Below, piece by piece: positions 1 through 9,249 of a stretch of DNA of 64,000 bases. A program made the translations under genes and the position numbers. The DNA is taken from NCBI GenBank assembly GCA_035452965.1, contig DAOTCE010000008.1, forward strand, positions 96,740-160,739. Direction: 5' to 3'. Numbering within the stretch: the first letter of the stretch is position 1; each line of letters starts with the position of its first letter. Source of the DNA: Candidatus Paceibacterota bacterium. Lineage in GTDB: Bacteria; Verrucomicrobiota; Verrucomicrobiia; Limisphaerales; UBA8199. Below the pieces are notes generated by a model that made no database searches, had not been told where the DNA came from, and was given only the letters and a program-made list of their open reading frames with translations.

Positions 1-2
1 TA

Positions 3-383
3 GCCGGGTATCCCCTCACTCCGACTGTCTCGGGCAACTTCGTGCAAGGTGTCTGGACTGGCTCGCTTACTGTTGGGCAGACCGCGTCCAACGTCATCCT
101 GCGGGCCGACGATGGAGTTAGGCCTGTCGCCGCCGCCAATCCCATCGAGGTGGTTGGCATGCCGGGGATCGAGACGGAGCGCTTTGGCAACATGATGCTG
201 TTCATCTGGCCGCTCTGGCCTGTCGGGTCGCCGGCTTTCACGCTCGAATCCTCCACCAACCTTTTGCCTTTGTCCTGGGTGCCAATTGCCCAGCCGCCGC
301 TTCAGATTGAGGACTCGTACGTGGTTCCGGTGTACATGTTTGAGCCGCAACGCTACTACCGTTTGAAACTCACTGGCCCCTGA
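3..383 (+). CDS. C-terminal fragment of a large secreted surface protein
   Basis: The reading frame is open from the first complete codon at position 3, so the gene enters from the left edge; the first possible start inside the window (GTG at 42) is probably internal. The visible 126 residues begin with a GxWTGSLTV / NVILRADDG stretch and end with FTLESSTNL followed by YYRLKL just before the stop. From memory, both blocks are typical of the C-termini of very large exported proteins in Verrucomicrobiota: a Big/CalX-like module followed by a terminal beta domain. The upstream domains and therefore the substrate or role cannot be seen. Likely extracellular or cell-surface. Confidence 0.7.
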   Translation, partial: AGYPLTPTVSGNFVQGVWTGSLTVGQTASNVILRADDGVRPVAAANPIEVVGMPGIETERFGNMMLFIWPLWPVGSPAFTLESSTNLLPLSWVPIAQPPLQIEDSYVVPVYMFEPQRYYRLKLTGP

Positions 384-451
384 ACCCAGGCAGCGGCGTC
401 ACGAACGCCAGAAACCACGGATCGCCTTGCTGGCCGGCAGGCCCGGCGCCG

Positions 452-2107
452 CTATTTGCCCGCGTTCAACCGGAGCAGCCAGTCGCCGGCATCGGGCGTT
501 GGGAACTGGCAGGAGCTGCCCCCGACCACGGCCACGGCGGCGTTATTCTCGCCACTGCGGGGATTAAACCAGCTCACCACCGGCGCCGCCGGCAGCGCCG
601 ACAGGACCATCTCCAGTGTGCGGTCCTCCGGCACGTAAACCAGGGACAGGGTATTGGGATCAGCACTGGCCGCGGCAATGAACCGTCGTGGTGACTCGGA
701 GCCGGGTTGCGTGGCAATCGCCCCCGCTTGCGGACGCAGCCGCCAAAAGTCAATCGAGTTCATGTATTTCGCCAAGTGCGACATTTGCTTGGCGGCCGGC
801 ATGAACATAGCCTTGCCCCAGAAGGGCAGGTCGGTGCCCTTTATCTTATCCTGCGTCGGTTCGACCGTTGTGTCCCAGTCCGCCACTCCCTGGGCCGCAT
901 AGCTGATCCCGGCGGGCGGCGCCAGCAGCAGGCTCCAATAGACCGCGCGCCGCACGTCGTCCGCTGCGAATCGTTTCCCGGCTTGCGGCGTGGTCCCGTT
1001 CTCGCAGGGCGCAAAGGCGATCAGCGGTCGGGCCGGTTCCTTTTGCCATTCCGAGGCAAAAGGCCCGGTCACAGCCCACTTGAACGCGTCGTCCGTGACA
1101 TCCGTGATGCTGGGATAGCCGAATACATCAACCCAATTCTGATCCCGGAACTCGTCCAGGGCCCACTGCGTCTGACCGGGAAACAGCACGACTGGCGCGT
1201 GGACGCTGTCGCCGAACACCGCCTGCCCAATCTTCTTCCACCGCGCGACGTTCTTGCCTGTGGCGTCCCCTTCGAAGGCCAGCAGCCAGGCCACCGGCTC
1301 CGATCCCCAGCGGGCGACAACATACCGGACGAGCAACTCCGCCTGGTCATCGGGCAGCACCATGCTCGGATCCGTTGGCGCCTGCGTTTCCAACAGAGGA
1401 ACAATCGCGCTCAGAATACCCGCCTGGCTCAGCACCTCCAGTTTCGCGTCCAGCCGCTGGAAGAAGTCGGGATTGATGCCAATCCGCTCCGGGAAACCAG
1501 TCCAGGCGACTTGCTTCCTGGCGTCCGACCCGGGCGCAACCGCCCATTGGGCCACCGTGAACCGTTGGCGGGTGCGTGTCTGCGCGTAAAACTGCCAGTC
1601 CTTGAGTTCCGCTGCGCGCGCCCCGGCCCAGGCTGTATCCGCAAGCCAGAAGAACGGCGTGCCGTCCGCATGTTCGAGATACCGGCGGTCGTGGGCAACA
1701 CGCACCTGGCCATGCCTCTGGAAACGGGTCAGCCCAATCGCGGCCGAGCAAAGGAAACTCCCCTTCTGGCCGTGCAGGCCGGGATTGGCGGCGTCGGAGC
1801 ACGTTGTTTTGAAGCTCCAACGGCCCGGTTGGTCGGGCGAGAAACGCACGCGCCAGGTCCTGCCGCCGTCCCAGAATCCGTCCACTTCCCTCAATTCGCC
1901 CAAAGGCGAAGTGAACAGCACGGTGACCGACGCGTCCTGCAGGGCGTTCGAATAAAGCACGCTGCTCTTGAATTCCTGTTCAAAACGGCTCCATTTAGGA
2001 ATGACCGGCGTATTGGCCGCAGCGGCAGCGTTAAAGCTCCCCGCCGGCAGGACCAAAAGGGCCAGCGCGGCAAATCGTGACCACCTCGATATAACGTTGC
2101 GTATCAT
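452..2107 (-). CDS. Secreted DUF5060/DUF4038 glycoside hydrolase-like protein
   Basis: A 551-residue protein if it starts at ATG 2107, which has AAAGGA six bases upstream; GTG 2131 and ATG 2113 are in-frame alternatives with worse spacing. The first ~32 residues form a signal peptide (hydrophobic core AALALLVL, Ala-rich cleavage region). Next comes a DUF5060-like beta domain (FEQEFKSS to GRWSFKTTCSD), then a DUF4038 barrel opened by the diagnostic HADGTPFFWLADTAW, and a C-terminal beta domain (LVYVPEDR to WFNPRSGE) of the putative collagen-binding type. DUF4038 proteins are apiosidase-like or related glycosidases, so a role in exported plant or algal polysaccharide breakdown is likely; the exact substrate is not readable. 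It stands alone, convergent with nothing obvious on its left. Confidence 0.85.
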   Translation of the reverse strand: MIRNVISRWSRFAALALLVLPAGSFNAAAAANTPVIPKWSRFEQEFKSSVLYSNALQDASVTVLFTSPLGELREVDGFWDGGRTWRVRFSPDQPGRWSFKTTCSDAANPGLHGQKGSFLCSAAIGLTRFQRHGQVRVAHDRRYLEHADGTPFFWLADTAWAGARAAELKDWQFYAQTRTRQRFTVAQWAVAPGSDARKQVAWTGFPERIGINPDFFQRLDAKLEVLSQAGILSAIVPLLETQAPTDPSMVLPDDQAELLVRYVVARWGSEPVAWLLAFEGDATGKNVARWKKIGQAVFGDSVHAPVVLFPGQTQWALDEFRDQNWVDVFGYPSITDVTDDAFKWAVTGPFASEWQKEPARPLIAFAPCENGTTPQAGKRFAADDVRRAVYWSLLLAPPAGISYAAQGVADWDTTVEPTQDKIKGTDLPFWGKAMFMPAAKQMSHLAKYMNSIDFWRLRPQAGAIATQPGSESPRRFIAAASADPNTLSLVYVPEDRTLEMVLSALPAAPVVSWFNPRSGENNAAVAVVGGSSCQFPTPDAGDWLLRLNAGK

Positions 2108-2320
2108 CTGCATTCCTTTCGTTTCGTTCACGGGACATCAGACAACAAACCGGGGAACGTGTCAAACTCTGGCTGGTGCGGCAGCTCGGTCTCGGCATCC
2201 GCCTCTGCGCCGCGGACAACTGCGACACATTGCCCGCCACGCCGGATGAGACCAGGGCCCCCCTGGCGACCAATAATTGCGGCAGACCCTGCAGGGAGCG
2301 CACCAGCCACCCCCAACGTC

Positions 2321-3388
2321 CTATTTCGCAGTCCGGGGCTGCTTGAAATAAAACGCCGCGATTTGCCTGGCCAGAGGCGTCGCAATCTCCTGATCGGTGT
2401 TGGTCAGGATAATAACGGTCAGCCGATCGTCCGGGAACCGCTGGAGCGAGGCCGAAAAACCGGATGTGGATCCCCCGTGGCCAATATTCTTGTGTCCCTC
2501 CGACTCACCGACATTCCAGCCAAAGCCATATTTCTTGAGCGTGCCGTCATTCAGCTTCGTCGGCGTCCACATCTGTTCCTTGCTGGCAGCCTTCAGGAGG
2601 CGTTCCCCATCCAGGGCCGCGTTCCATTTGGCCAGGTCGCCCACCGTGGAAGCCATCGCCCCGGCGGCGAACACCTCCGTCAAATCCGAGTCCCGGTTGA
2701 TCCACACCTTATTGGTCTGCTCATATCCGGCAGCCCGATTACGAATGACCAGGCTTGGCAGGCGGTTGGTCGTCGCGAGCATTCCCAGCGGCTGGAAGAT
2801 GCGTTGGCTCATGAAGTCCCAGTAGTTCTTCCCACTGACGTTCTCGATGATGTGCCCCAGGAGATTGTAACCCGTGTTGCAGTATTTCCACGACTCACCC
2901 GGCTGGAACTCCATCGGCTGCCTGCCGATGGCTTCGATGAACTGCTCTTGCGTCAGGCGCCGCCACAGTTGAAAGCCGTTCAGGCCGGTGTAGCTCTTGA
3001 TGCCTGATGTATGCGTCAACAGATGCCGGATCGTCACGTCCGCCCACGGCGAAGGAGTGTCCCGCAAATGCCGGCTGATCTTGTCGTCCACCGAGAGCTT
3101 GCCCTCCTGCGCCAGCAGCAGAATCCCCGCCGCCGTGAACTGCTTCGTAATCGAGCCGATCTCAAAGACCGTGTCCGGCGTGGCCCGCACGTTCAATTCG
3201 ACATTGGCCAGGCCGTAGGCCGCCGTCTTGACCGTCTTTCCGTCCTGGATGATCTTCAAAGCGAGGCCGGGAATCCGGTGCTGCTTCATCTGCTCCTTAA
3301 TGTGCTGATCCGCCCGGTCCGCGAGCGCAACCTGCGACGCCAACACAGTTCCGGCAACCAAAACGCAGGGCCAACTCAAATATCTCAT
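2321..3388 (-). CDS. Serine hydrolase, beta-lactamase/PBP family (class C type)
   Basis: Start chosen at ATG 3388, because the residues before it are not protein-like and this start gives a clean signal peptide (MRYLSWPCVLVAGTVLASQ, cut after ALA). The 355-residue protein carries the serine beta-lactamase-like catalytic set: S79-x-x-K82 in GSITK, Tyr169-Cys-Asn171 as the Y-x-N motif, and a C-terminal GHGGSTSG block in the position of the third motif. RHLLTHTSGI is also typical of the family. Such proteins are periplasmic or secreted D-aminopeptidases, esterases or DD-carboxypeptidase-like enzymes; real beta-lactamase activity is only one possibility. It is divergently oriented to trxB, whose start lies 118 bases away. 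Confidence 0.9.
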   Translation of the reverse strand: MRYLSWPCVLVAGTVLASQVALADRADQHIKEQMKQHRIPGLALKIIQDGKTVKTAAYGLANVELNVRATPDTVFEIGSITKQFTAAGILLLAQEGKLSVDDKISRHLRDTPSPWADVTIRHLLTHTSGIKSYTGLNGFQLWRRLTQEQFIEAIGRQPMEFQPGESWKYCNTGYNLLGHIIENVSGKNYWDFMSQRIFQPLGMLATTNRLPSLVIRNRAAGYEQTNKVWINRDSDLTEVFAAGAMASTVGDLAKWNAALDGERLLKAASKEQMWTPTKLNDGTLKKYGFGWNVGESEGHKNIGHGGSTSGFSASLQRFPDDRLTVIILTNTDQEIATPLARQIAAFYFKQPRTAK

Positions 3389-3506
3389 GGCCGAATCATA
3401 GCCGGGTCCCGGGCGGCGAGACCATCGCAAACTCCGCGCTCTTGCCGCCGCCGGCCCTACTCACCGCTTGCCAACCGCGCGCCGCAAAACTAACTTGCGC
3501 CTTCCT

Positions 3507-4433
3507 ATGGAAAAAATCGTCATCATCGGCTCGGGCTGCGCCGGCTTGACTGCCGCGCTCTACACAGCGCGGGCAAACCTGCGCCCGCTGGTCCTGACCG
3601 GCCGCCAGCCGGGCGGCCTCCTGACCACCACGACCATCGTCGAGAACTATCCCGGCTTCCCGGAAGGCATTGACGGCTACGAGCTGATGGTGCGCCTGCA
3701 AAAACAGGCCGAGCGTTTCGGCGCGCAGGTCAAATTCGGCACCGTCGAAGCCGTGGACCTTTCCCGCCAGCCCTTCAAATTGACAGTGGATGGCGAGCCC
3801 GTTGAAGCCGAGGCCCTCATCATCGCCGCGGGCGCGAGCCACCGGCACCTCGGCCTGGAAAGCGAGCACAAGCTCGAGAACAAGGGCGTGACCTACTGCG
3901 CAACGTGCGACGGCGCGCTGCCCATTTTCCGCAACCAGCCGCTGGTGGTCGTTGGTGGCGGCGATACGGCCTGCGAAGACGCCCTCTACCTGACGCGCTT
4001 TGGCTCGATCGTGCACCTGGTCCACCGGCGCGACACCCTCCGCGCCTCCAGGATCATGGCCGAGCGCACACTGTCCAACCCGAAGATCAAACCCCATTGG
4101 GACTCCGTTATTACCGAAGTCCTCGACGTAACCCAGGACAAGGTCACGGGCGTCCGCCTGAAAAACGTCAAGACCAGCGCCGAGACCGTTCTCGACTGCG
4201 CCGGTCTCTTTGTGGCCATCGGCCACCTCCCCAATACGCAGCTCTTCAAAGGCGTCCTCGACATGGATGAGGGCGGCTACATCATCCCCCGGCGCGGAGC
4301 CGCCACCAACGTGCCCGGTGTATTCGTGGCGGGTGACTGCGCCGACCGCGTCTATCGCCAGGCCATCACCGCGGCCGGGCAAGGGTGTGCGGCGGCCATT
4401 GAGGCGGAGAGGTATTTGGCCCACCGGCACTGA
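3507..4433 (+). CDS. trxB: Thioredoxin-disulfide reductase (FAD/NADPH)
   Basis: A 308-residue cytoplasmic flavoprotein, the usual length. Start ATG 3507 begins directly with the FAD dinucleotide-binding motif (VIIGSGCAGLTAALYTAR). The redox-active pair is C131-A-T-C134 in YCATCDGALP. The NADPH-binding motif VVGGGDTACEDALYL follows, and the C-terminal FAD signature is GVFVAGDCADRVYRQAITAAGQGC. It transfers electrons from NADPH to thioredoxin. No thioredoxin gene is adjacent. A 628-base gap containing a degenerate repeat follows it. Confidence 0.96.
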   Translation: MEKIVIIGSGCAGLTAALYTARANLRPLVLTGRQPGGLLTTTTIVENYPGFPEGIDGYELMVRLQKQAERFGAQVKFGTVEAVDLSRQPFKLTVDGEPVEAEALIIAAGASHRHLGLESEHKLENKGVTYCATCDGALPIFRNQPLVVVGGGDTACEDALYLTRFGSIVHLVHRRDTLRASRIMAERTLSNPKIKPHWDSVITEVLDVTQDKVTGVRLKNVKTSAETVLDCAGLFVAIGHLPNTQLFKGVLDMDEGGYIIPRRGAATNVPGVFVAGDCADRVYRQAITAAGQGCAAAIEAERYLAHRH

Positions 4434-5061
4434 TCCCTGCCCGCAACCCCGGCATCAGCCAGCCCGAGGTCCTTCTTCCTTCAACCGCATTGAAGCATTC
4501 GCCGCGCGCCGCCGCCGCGTCCCGCGCGCTTGCGGGTTGCCCCCGAAAACCCGGCTGGACACCCATCGATTTAGTTTGACGTTGCTGGACAGCAACCCCT
4601 GGCGCGCATGGGAACCACACCGTATACGCACCGTATCCACACCGTATCCACACCGTAGGTTCAATCACGTAAGCCATTGCGGCCCCGGAGCTTACGCAAA
4701 CTCACCCCTTCACCCTCCATACAAACCCGCACAAGCCCCTTCTGTACAGTGGTTTATAAAGATTTTACCCCGTTAACGACGCCTTCAGGAGTTGCAGCTG
4801 ATTTTAGGCACGAAGCATGCTCAGCTGTCCTCGTCGTAGTGCCGGTGTCGCCGCGATGTCTACTTTCGGGACACTCTGCCTTGGATTTGAGACAATGAAA
4901 TCGTCCGCAGTGCCGTTGAACCTGTGCCGTGGCACGGGCGTCGCCGGCATAAATTCCCGAGCAACAGGCGTCGGAAATGGGCAGGCAGGGCTCGTTTCTG
5001 CTCGACCGCAAAAACCTATGTCGTAGAATCACGCATACTATTCAAGAAAGGGCATTTCAAA
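4434..5061. other. Long intergenic region with degenerate CACACCGTA repeats
   Basis: No convincing gene: the short frames here have no recognisable content. The only structure seen is a cluster at about 4606-4660 where the half-palindrome CATGGGAACCACACCGTA is followed by three imperfect CACACCGTA-type units. This matches the right half of the palindromic elements elsewhere in the window. The last ~30 bases include AGAAAGGGC, the probable ribosome-binding site of the kinase gene at 5062. Confidence 0.6.
4606..4660. repeat. Degenerate copy of the intergenic palindromic element
   Basis: The stretch reads as one arm of the palindrome (CATGGGAACCACACCG, the same arm sequence as the copy near 62500) followed by tandem TCCACACCGTA units of 11 bases. 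The opposite arm is missing and no ACTGTCC/GGACAGT hairpin was found downstream, so this looks like a decayed or partial member of the family. Confidence 0.6.
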
Positions 5062-6330
5062 ATGGCAGTCACTGAAGATTTACATGCCAACTCGCCGGCA
5101 CCCGAACGCCTCGGTTCGCTGCTGATCGTGGACGACGACCTTGGCGTCCTCGATTCGTTGCAGATGACCTTCAAGGGCGAATACGAGCTGTTCCTGGCCA
5201 ACGACATGCCCACGGCCATTAAGCTCGCGGAAGAAAATGAGATTGACGTCGTCTTGCTGGACATCCGTCTGGGCGTCGGGGTGTCTGGCGTGGACGTGTT
5301 GGAGCGGCTCAAGTTCCTGAAACCGGACATCGAGGCAGTGATGATGACGGGCCAGGCTCCAGCCGACACGGTGCTCCAGTCGTTGCGGCTGGGGGCCTGC
5401 GAATACATCTACAAGCCTTACGATCTCCAGACCATGCGCGCCGCCGTCAGCAAGGCGATGCAGCGCCGCACACTCGGCAACGGGCACGCCGGCAACGGGG
5501 AAAAAGTCCAGCAGTTGGTCGCCGAGCTGCACAACCAGCGCATCGCGGAACAAATCGCCCAAACGCGCAGCGACATCTTCGCGAGCATCATCCACGACAT
5601 CAACAATCCGCTCGCCGTCATAAACGGTTACGTGCAGCTCCTGGACGAGCGGATCAGCCGCGCGGAGCAACTGGCGGGCGAGGAGCTGGAATTCATCAAG
5701 AAACGGATGAGCGCCGTCCTGCGCCAGACCAGGAACTGCGTCGCGATTTCCCAGCGTTACCTCGACCTCCTGCGGAACCGCTCCGCCACCGACGCGCCGC
5801 CCGTCAGCGTCAGCCACTTGCTCGAGGATCTCGATCCCCTCGTGCGCATCCACCCGAGCGTCAACGGAAACGAGTTCAGCGTCACGCCGTTCGGCGAAGA
5901 CGTGGCCGTCAAGGGAGACGGCACGGATCTCATGCAGATTCTGAAAAACCTCGCGGTCAACGCGTTCCAATGCTCGCCGCAGCACAAACGCGTCGAGATT
6001 TGCGGCGAGGTGCTCCGCGCGCCGCTGGACCTGGCCTCCTTGAAGGAGGGGCCAAACGACCGGCTGATCAATGTGGAGAGCATGGACAACACCGCGCCGC
6101 TGGTGAAAATCCAGGTGCGCGACACCGGTCCAGGCATTCCAGTGGAGGTGCTGCCGAAGATCTTCCGGCCCTATTTCACCACCAAAGGCTCGCGGGGAGG
6201 CACCGGCCTTGGGCTCAGCATCATCCAGTTGCTGGTCAAGAAAGGCAATGGGGCGCTGCATTGCCACACCCAGCCGGGCAAGGGAACAACCTTCACGGTC
6301 TACCTCCCGGGCGCGGGGCTGGCGAACTAG
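5062..6330 (+). CDS. Response-regulator receiver / histidine kinase fusion
   Basis: Start ATG 5062 is preceded by AGAAAGGGC with good spacing, and the protein-like sequence begins there. The 422 residues contain a receiver domain (about 18-135; acidic pocket D24-D25, phospho-acceptor D67, conserved K118), a His phosphotransfer helix with H178 in [14 protein letters not shown], and an ATP-binding domain (N-box NLAVNAFQ, G1 DTGPGIP, G2 GGTGLGLSI). There is no membrane segment, so it is a cytoplasmic kinase. The receiver precedes the kinase, the reverse of a classical hybrid kinase, suggesting that phosphorylation of the receiver gates the kinase. No dedicated output regulator is adjacent; the NtrC-type regulator at 60.7 kb is far away. 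Confidence 0.9.
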   Translation: MAVTEDLHANSPAPERLGSLLIVDDDLGVLDSLQMTFKGEYELFLANDMPTAIKLAEENEIDVVLLDIRLGVGVSGVDVLERLKFLKPDIEAVMMTGQAPADTVLQSLRLGACEYIYKPYDLQTMRAAVSKAMQRRTLGNGHAGNGEKVQQLVAELHNQRIAEQIAQTRSDIFASIIHDINNPLAVINGYVQLLDERISRAEQLAGEELEFIKKRMSAVLRQTRNCVAISQRYLDLLRNRSATDAPPVSVSHLLEDLDPLVRIHPSVNGNEFSVTPFGEDVAVKGDGTDLMQILKNLAVNAFQCSPQHKRVEICGEVLRAPLDLASLKEGPNDRLINVESMDNTAPLVKIQVRDTGPGIPVEVLPKIFRPYFTTKGSRGGTGLGLSIIQLLVKKGNGALHCHTQPGKGTTFTVYLPGAGLAN

Positions 6331-6457
6331 GCAGTCAGCAATCGGATTTCAGCTCTCGCCGCAAGGCTGCGCCTCAGGCAGCCGGCCTGGCCCAAGAATG
6401 CGCTGGCGCATTCCCCGGACTGTTGTATCGTTCGGCATTCCTGCAACAATACACAAT

Positions 6458-7912
6458 ATGGAACCACAAGCTGACATCGCCGTAATAGGACTGGCCGTAA
6501 TGGGCCAGAATTTGATTCTCAACATGAACGACCACGGATTCACAGTCGTGGCGTTCAACCGCACCGTTTCGAAGGTGGACGAATTCCTCAACCAGGAAGC
6601 CAAAGACACCCGCGTCCTCGGGGCGCATTCCATCCAGGAAATGGTCGCCCGGCTGAAGAAGCCGCGGCGGGTAATGTTCATGGTGAAGGCCGGCAAAGCC
6701 GTGGACGAGTTCATTGAGCAGGTCCTCCCGCACCTTGAAGCGGGCGACATCATCATTGACGGCGGCAACTCCCTTTTCCAGGACACGATCCGCCGGACGA
6801 AATACGTCGAATCCAAAGGCCTGCTCTACATCGGCACCGGCGTTTCCGGCGGCGAGGAAGGCGCCCGTCGGGGCCCGAGCATCATGCCCGGCGGCTCGCC
6901 GGCAGCCTGGCCGCACGTGAAGGAGATCTTTCAAAAGATCTCCGCCAAAGTTGATGACGGTTCGCCCTGCTGCGACTGGGTGGGCGAGAACGGCGCCGGC
7001 CATTACGTCAAGATGGTGCATAACGGCATTGAATACGGCGACATGCAGCTCATCTGCGAGGCCTACAACCTCATGAAGACCGGCCTGGGCCTGAGCGCCG
7101 ATCAGATGCACCAGGTCTTCGCCGAATGGAACCAGGGCGAGCTCAACTCCTACCTCATCGAGATCACCCGCGACATCCTCGGCGTCAAAGACGCCGACGG
7201 CCAGCCGCTGGTGGACAAAATCCTCGACACCGCCGGACAGAAAGGCACCGGCAAGTGGACCGTGATCTCCTCGCAGGACCTCGGCATCCCCATCACGCTC
7301 ATTGCCGAAGCCGTGTACGCGCGCTGCATCTCCGCGCTCAAAGAGGAACGCGTGGCCGCGGCCAAAAAGCTCAAAGGGCCCCGGCCCGCCATCAAAGGCG
7401 ACCAGAAGGAGCTGGTGGAAGCCATCCGGCACGCGCTCTACGCCTCGAAGATCATCTCCTACGCGCAAGGCTACATGCTGATGCGCGCCGCCGCTAGGGA
7501 ACACAACTGGAACCTCAACTACGGCGGCATCGCCCTCATGTGGCGCGGCGGCTGCATCATCCGCAGCGTCTTCCTTGGCAAAATCAAGGAAGCGTTCGAC
7601 AGGAATCCGAACCTGAGCAACCTGCTGCTCGATCCATTCTTCCGCAAGGCGATCAAAGATTGCCAGCGGTCATGGCGAAAGGTGGTCGCGCTGGCAGCCC
7701 GCAAGGGCATCCCCGTGCCCGCATTCAGCACCGCGCTGGCGTTCTACGATTCCTACCGCAGCGCATGGCTCCCCGCCAACCTGCTCCAGGCCCAGCGCGA
7801 CTACTTCGGCGCGCACACCTACGAGCGCGTTGACCAGCCCCGCGGCCAGTTCTTCCATACCAACTGGACCGGCCACGGCGGGACCACCGCTTCCAGCACC
7901 TACACCGTTTAG
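6458..7912 (+). CDS. gnd: 6-phosphogluconate dehydrogenase, decarboxylating
   Basis: 484 residues, the normal length for the long-chain enzyme. The frame is open far upstream, but similarity starts at ATG 6458 ([16 protein letters not shown]). It has the NADP-binding GLAVMGQNL motif, the substrate-binding block [19 protein letters not shown], and the catalytic-lysine region [19 protein letters not shown]. The C-terminal helical domain is complete (GGCIIRS, later [10 protein letters not shown]). It converts 6-phosphogluconate to ribulose 5-phosphate with release of CO2 and reduction of NADP in the oxidative pentose phosphate pathway. No zwf or pgl gene is adjacent. Confidence 0.97.
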   Translation: MEPQADIAVIGLAVMGQNLILNMNDHGFTVVAFNRTVSKVDEFLNQEAKDTRVLGAHSIQEMVARLKKPRRVMFMVKAGKAVDEFIEQVLPHLEAGDIIIDGGNSLFQDTIRRTKYVESKGLLYIGTGVSGGEEGARRGPSIMPGGSPAAWPHVKEIFQKISAKVDDGSPCCDWVGENGAGHYVKMVHNGIEYGDMQLICEAYNLMKTGLGLSADQMHQVFAEWNQGELNSYLIEITRDILGVKDADGQPLVDKILDTAGQKGTGKWTVISSQDLGIPITLIAEAVYARCISALKEERVAAAKKLKGPRPAIKGDQKELVEAIRHALYASKIISYAQGYMLMRAAAREHNWNLNYGGIALMWRGGCIIRSVFLGKIKEAFDRNPNLSNLLLDPFFRKAIKDCQRSWRKVVALAARKGIPVPAFSTALAFYDSYRSAWLPANLLQAQRDYFGAHTYERVDQPRGQFFHTNWTGHGGTTASSTYTV

Positions 7913-7935
7913 GGATTCAGCCTGCACACTGGCAC

Positions 7936-7956
7936 GGCCCGCTCGCCGAGCGGGCC
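7936..7956. terminator. GC-rich hairpin between convergent genes
   Basis: Perfect inverted repeat GGCCCGCTC-gcc-GAGCGGGCC in the gap between gnd (+) and the lipoprotein gene (-). There is no clean run of T on either side, so it may be a weak bidirectional terminator or simply a transcript-end hairpin. Confidence 0.4.
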
Positions 7957-8059
7957 CTGCTGCTTCTGCAGAGTCGGGCTTGAGCCGTAAAGCGCGACCG
8001 ACGGCTTCTCCCCCCTTCTCCCTGCATGGCGGGGAGAGGGGGAACAAGGCAAAGCCGTG

Positions 8060-8845
8060 CTACCCGCCGTTCCCCGCGGGCGCGCTCACCCGCCGATACT
8101 TGATCTCGCGCAACGCCGCTGCGGTTTGCCAGGCGGCCAGCCCGAAGGGCTGCGACAACTCGATGTCGCCCGGCCGCACCGAAAGCCTCCTGTCCTCGGT
8201 GTCCAGGTCCACCAGCTTCTCGTTGTCAACCCATGCCTCGATCTTCTTCTCCGTCACCCGCACTCGGATGCGATACCAGCGGCCGGTCTCGAAGTTGACG
8301 AACTTGGTCGTCTCATTCTCCGCGGCGTCCATGCCGTCCACGCTGGAAATGCCCAACAGCGAGCCTCCCCAGCCGCCGACAATCAGGCTGCAGCAGTTAG
8401 TCCCGACCGGCACCGTCAACCCGCAAAAGAAGTCCGAACCCATCAGGCGCATAGCGTCGAGCGCCACCTCATAGTTCATCGTGGGAAACGCATTGGTCCA
8501 GTTAATGCCCGTGAACGGGTCGCCCATGCTCAACACGATCACACCGTTCTGGCAGAGCACTTCGCCGTGCCCGGCAAACGGCGTCTCGCGCCAGCCCGCC
8601 AGGCTCCTGCCATCGAACACCGCTTCCCACCCCGCGCCCTCAAACGGCGCGGGCGGCCGGGCCGCGCCTGGTGGCAGCGCCACGGCGGACTCCGGTTCGG
8701 CTGCGGGCGCCGGCGCGGCCGGCGCCGCTGGTTGCGCCACGGGCGGCGACGCCGGCTGGGTGTGCTCGGACGCGCAGCCCGCCGCCAGCAACCATCCTGC
8801 CGAAAAGGCCAATAACCACTTAGACATCATGTTCACGTTCCTCAT
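8060..8845 (-). CDS. Lipoprotein with DUF1080-like (3-keto-disaccharide hydrolase/LamG-type) domain
   Basis: 261 residues from ATG 8845; ATG 8830, with AGGA eight bases upstream, is an equally good or better start. A lipoprotein signal ends in the lipobox LAAGC. A Pro/Ala-rich linker follows (~residues 27-65) and then a concanavalin-like beta-sandwich (WEAVFDGRSLAGWRE, NYEVALDAMRLMGSDFFCGL, GRWYRIRVRV, KIEAWVDNEKLVD). The FDGxSLxGW opening is typical of DUF1080, a family linked to 3-keto-disaccharide hydrolysis or sugar binding. Membrane-anchored in the periplasm or on the surface. It is convergent with gnd and divergent from the first YggU-like gene. Confidence 0.75.
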   Translation of the reverse strand: MRNVNMMSKWLLAFSAGWLLAAGCASEHTQPASPPVAQPAAPAAPAPAAEPESAVALPPGAARPPAPFEGAGWEAVFDGRSLAGWRETPFAGHGEVLCQNGVIVLSMGDPFTGINWTNAFPTMNYEVALDAMRLMGSDFFCGLTVPVGTNCCSLIVGGWGGSLLGISSVDGMDAAENETTKFVNFETGRWYRIRVRVTEKKIEAWVDNEKLVDLDTEDRRLSVRPGDIELSQPFGLAAWQTAAALREIKYRRVSAPAGNGG

Positions 8846-8900
8846 GCGGTTTCAAGGCGCCACGGCCCGCAGCGCCCTGCCAGCCGCGCACTCCATACTA

Positions 8901-9213
8901 GCTTTCTGCCCCACCCTGGGCCAGAGTTGATTTGCAACCAATGAGCACACCGCCCTTTCTTCGCGCCCAACCCGACGGGGTCCTGCTGTCGGTCAAGCTC
9001 CAACCACGGGCCTCCGCCAACGAAATCGGCGAAGCCCTCGGCAGCGAACTCCGCATCAAAGTCACCGCTCCGCCCGTTGACGCCGCCGCCAACGAAGCCC
9101 TGCTCAAGGTGCTGGCACTGCAATTGCACTGCCCGCGAAACCGGGTGGATATCCTCCGCGGCCACACCTCGCGCCATAAGGTGATCAAGCTCTACGGCAT
9201 GACCCCGGAAGCG
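8901..9213. repeat. Direct repeat, left copy (YggU-like gene plus leader)
   Basis: About 313 bases match 12592-12904: roughly 40 bases of leader at about 80% identity by eye (shared CTGGGCCAGA, TGATxTGCAACCAATGAGC), then about 270 coding bases with only four differences. The two copies are offset by 3691 bases and flank the sigma factor/kinase operon. Confidence 0.85.
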
Positions 9214-9249
9214 GGTCCGGGAACACTCGACGCTGCGCGGGTGAGCTAA
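8941..9249 (+). CDS. DUF167/YggU family protein, copy 1 (altered C-terminus)
   Basis: 102 residues from ATG 8941. The core (GVLLSVKLQPRASANEIG, IKVTAPPVDAAANEALLKVL, GHTSRHKVIKLYG) is a DUF167/YggU fold of unknown function. The coding sequence is identical to copy 2 at 12632 except for four synonymous third-position changes, all within the first ~80 bases, until the codons for MTPEA; after that the two C-termini are unrelated (GPGTLDAARVS here, VAEKLGKT in copy 2). Copy 2 has the more family-like ending, so this copy probably has a replaced tail. Its stop overlaps the convergent kinase stop by about 4 bases. Confidence 0.85.
   Translation: MSTPPFLRAQPDGVLLSVKLQPRASANEIGEALGSELRIKVTAPPVDAAANEALLKVLALQLHCPRNRVDILRGHTSRHKVIKLYGMTPEAGPGTLDAARVS

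Noticed and set aside
707..2080. 457-codon open frame on the plus strand
   Set aside because: Antisense to the DUF4038 gene; Arg-rich with no domain.
4606..4660. Tandem CACACCGTA units as a CRISPR array or replication iterons
   Set aside because: Units are only ~11 bases, directly adjacent with no spacers, and there are no cas or replication initiator genes nearby.
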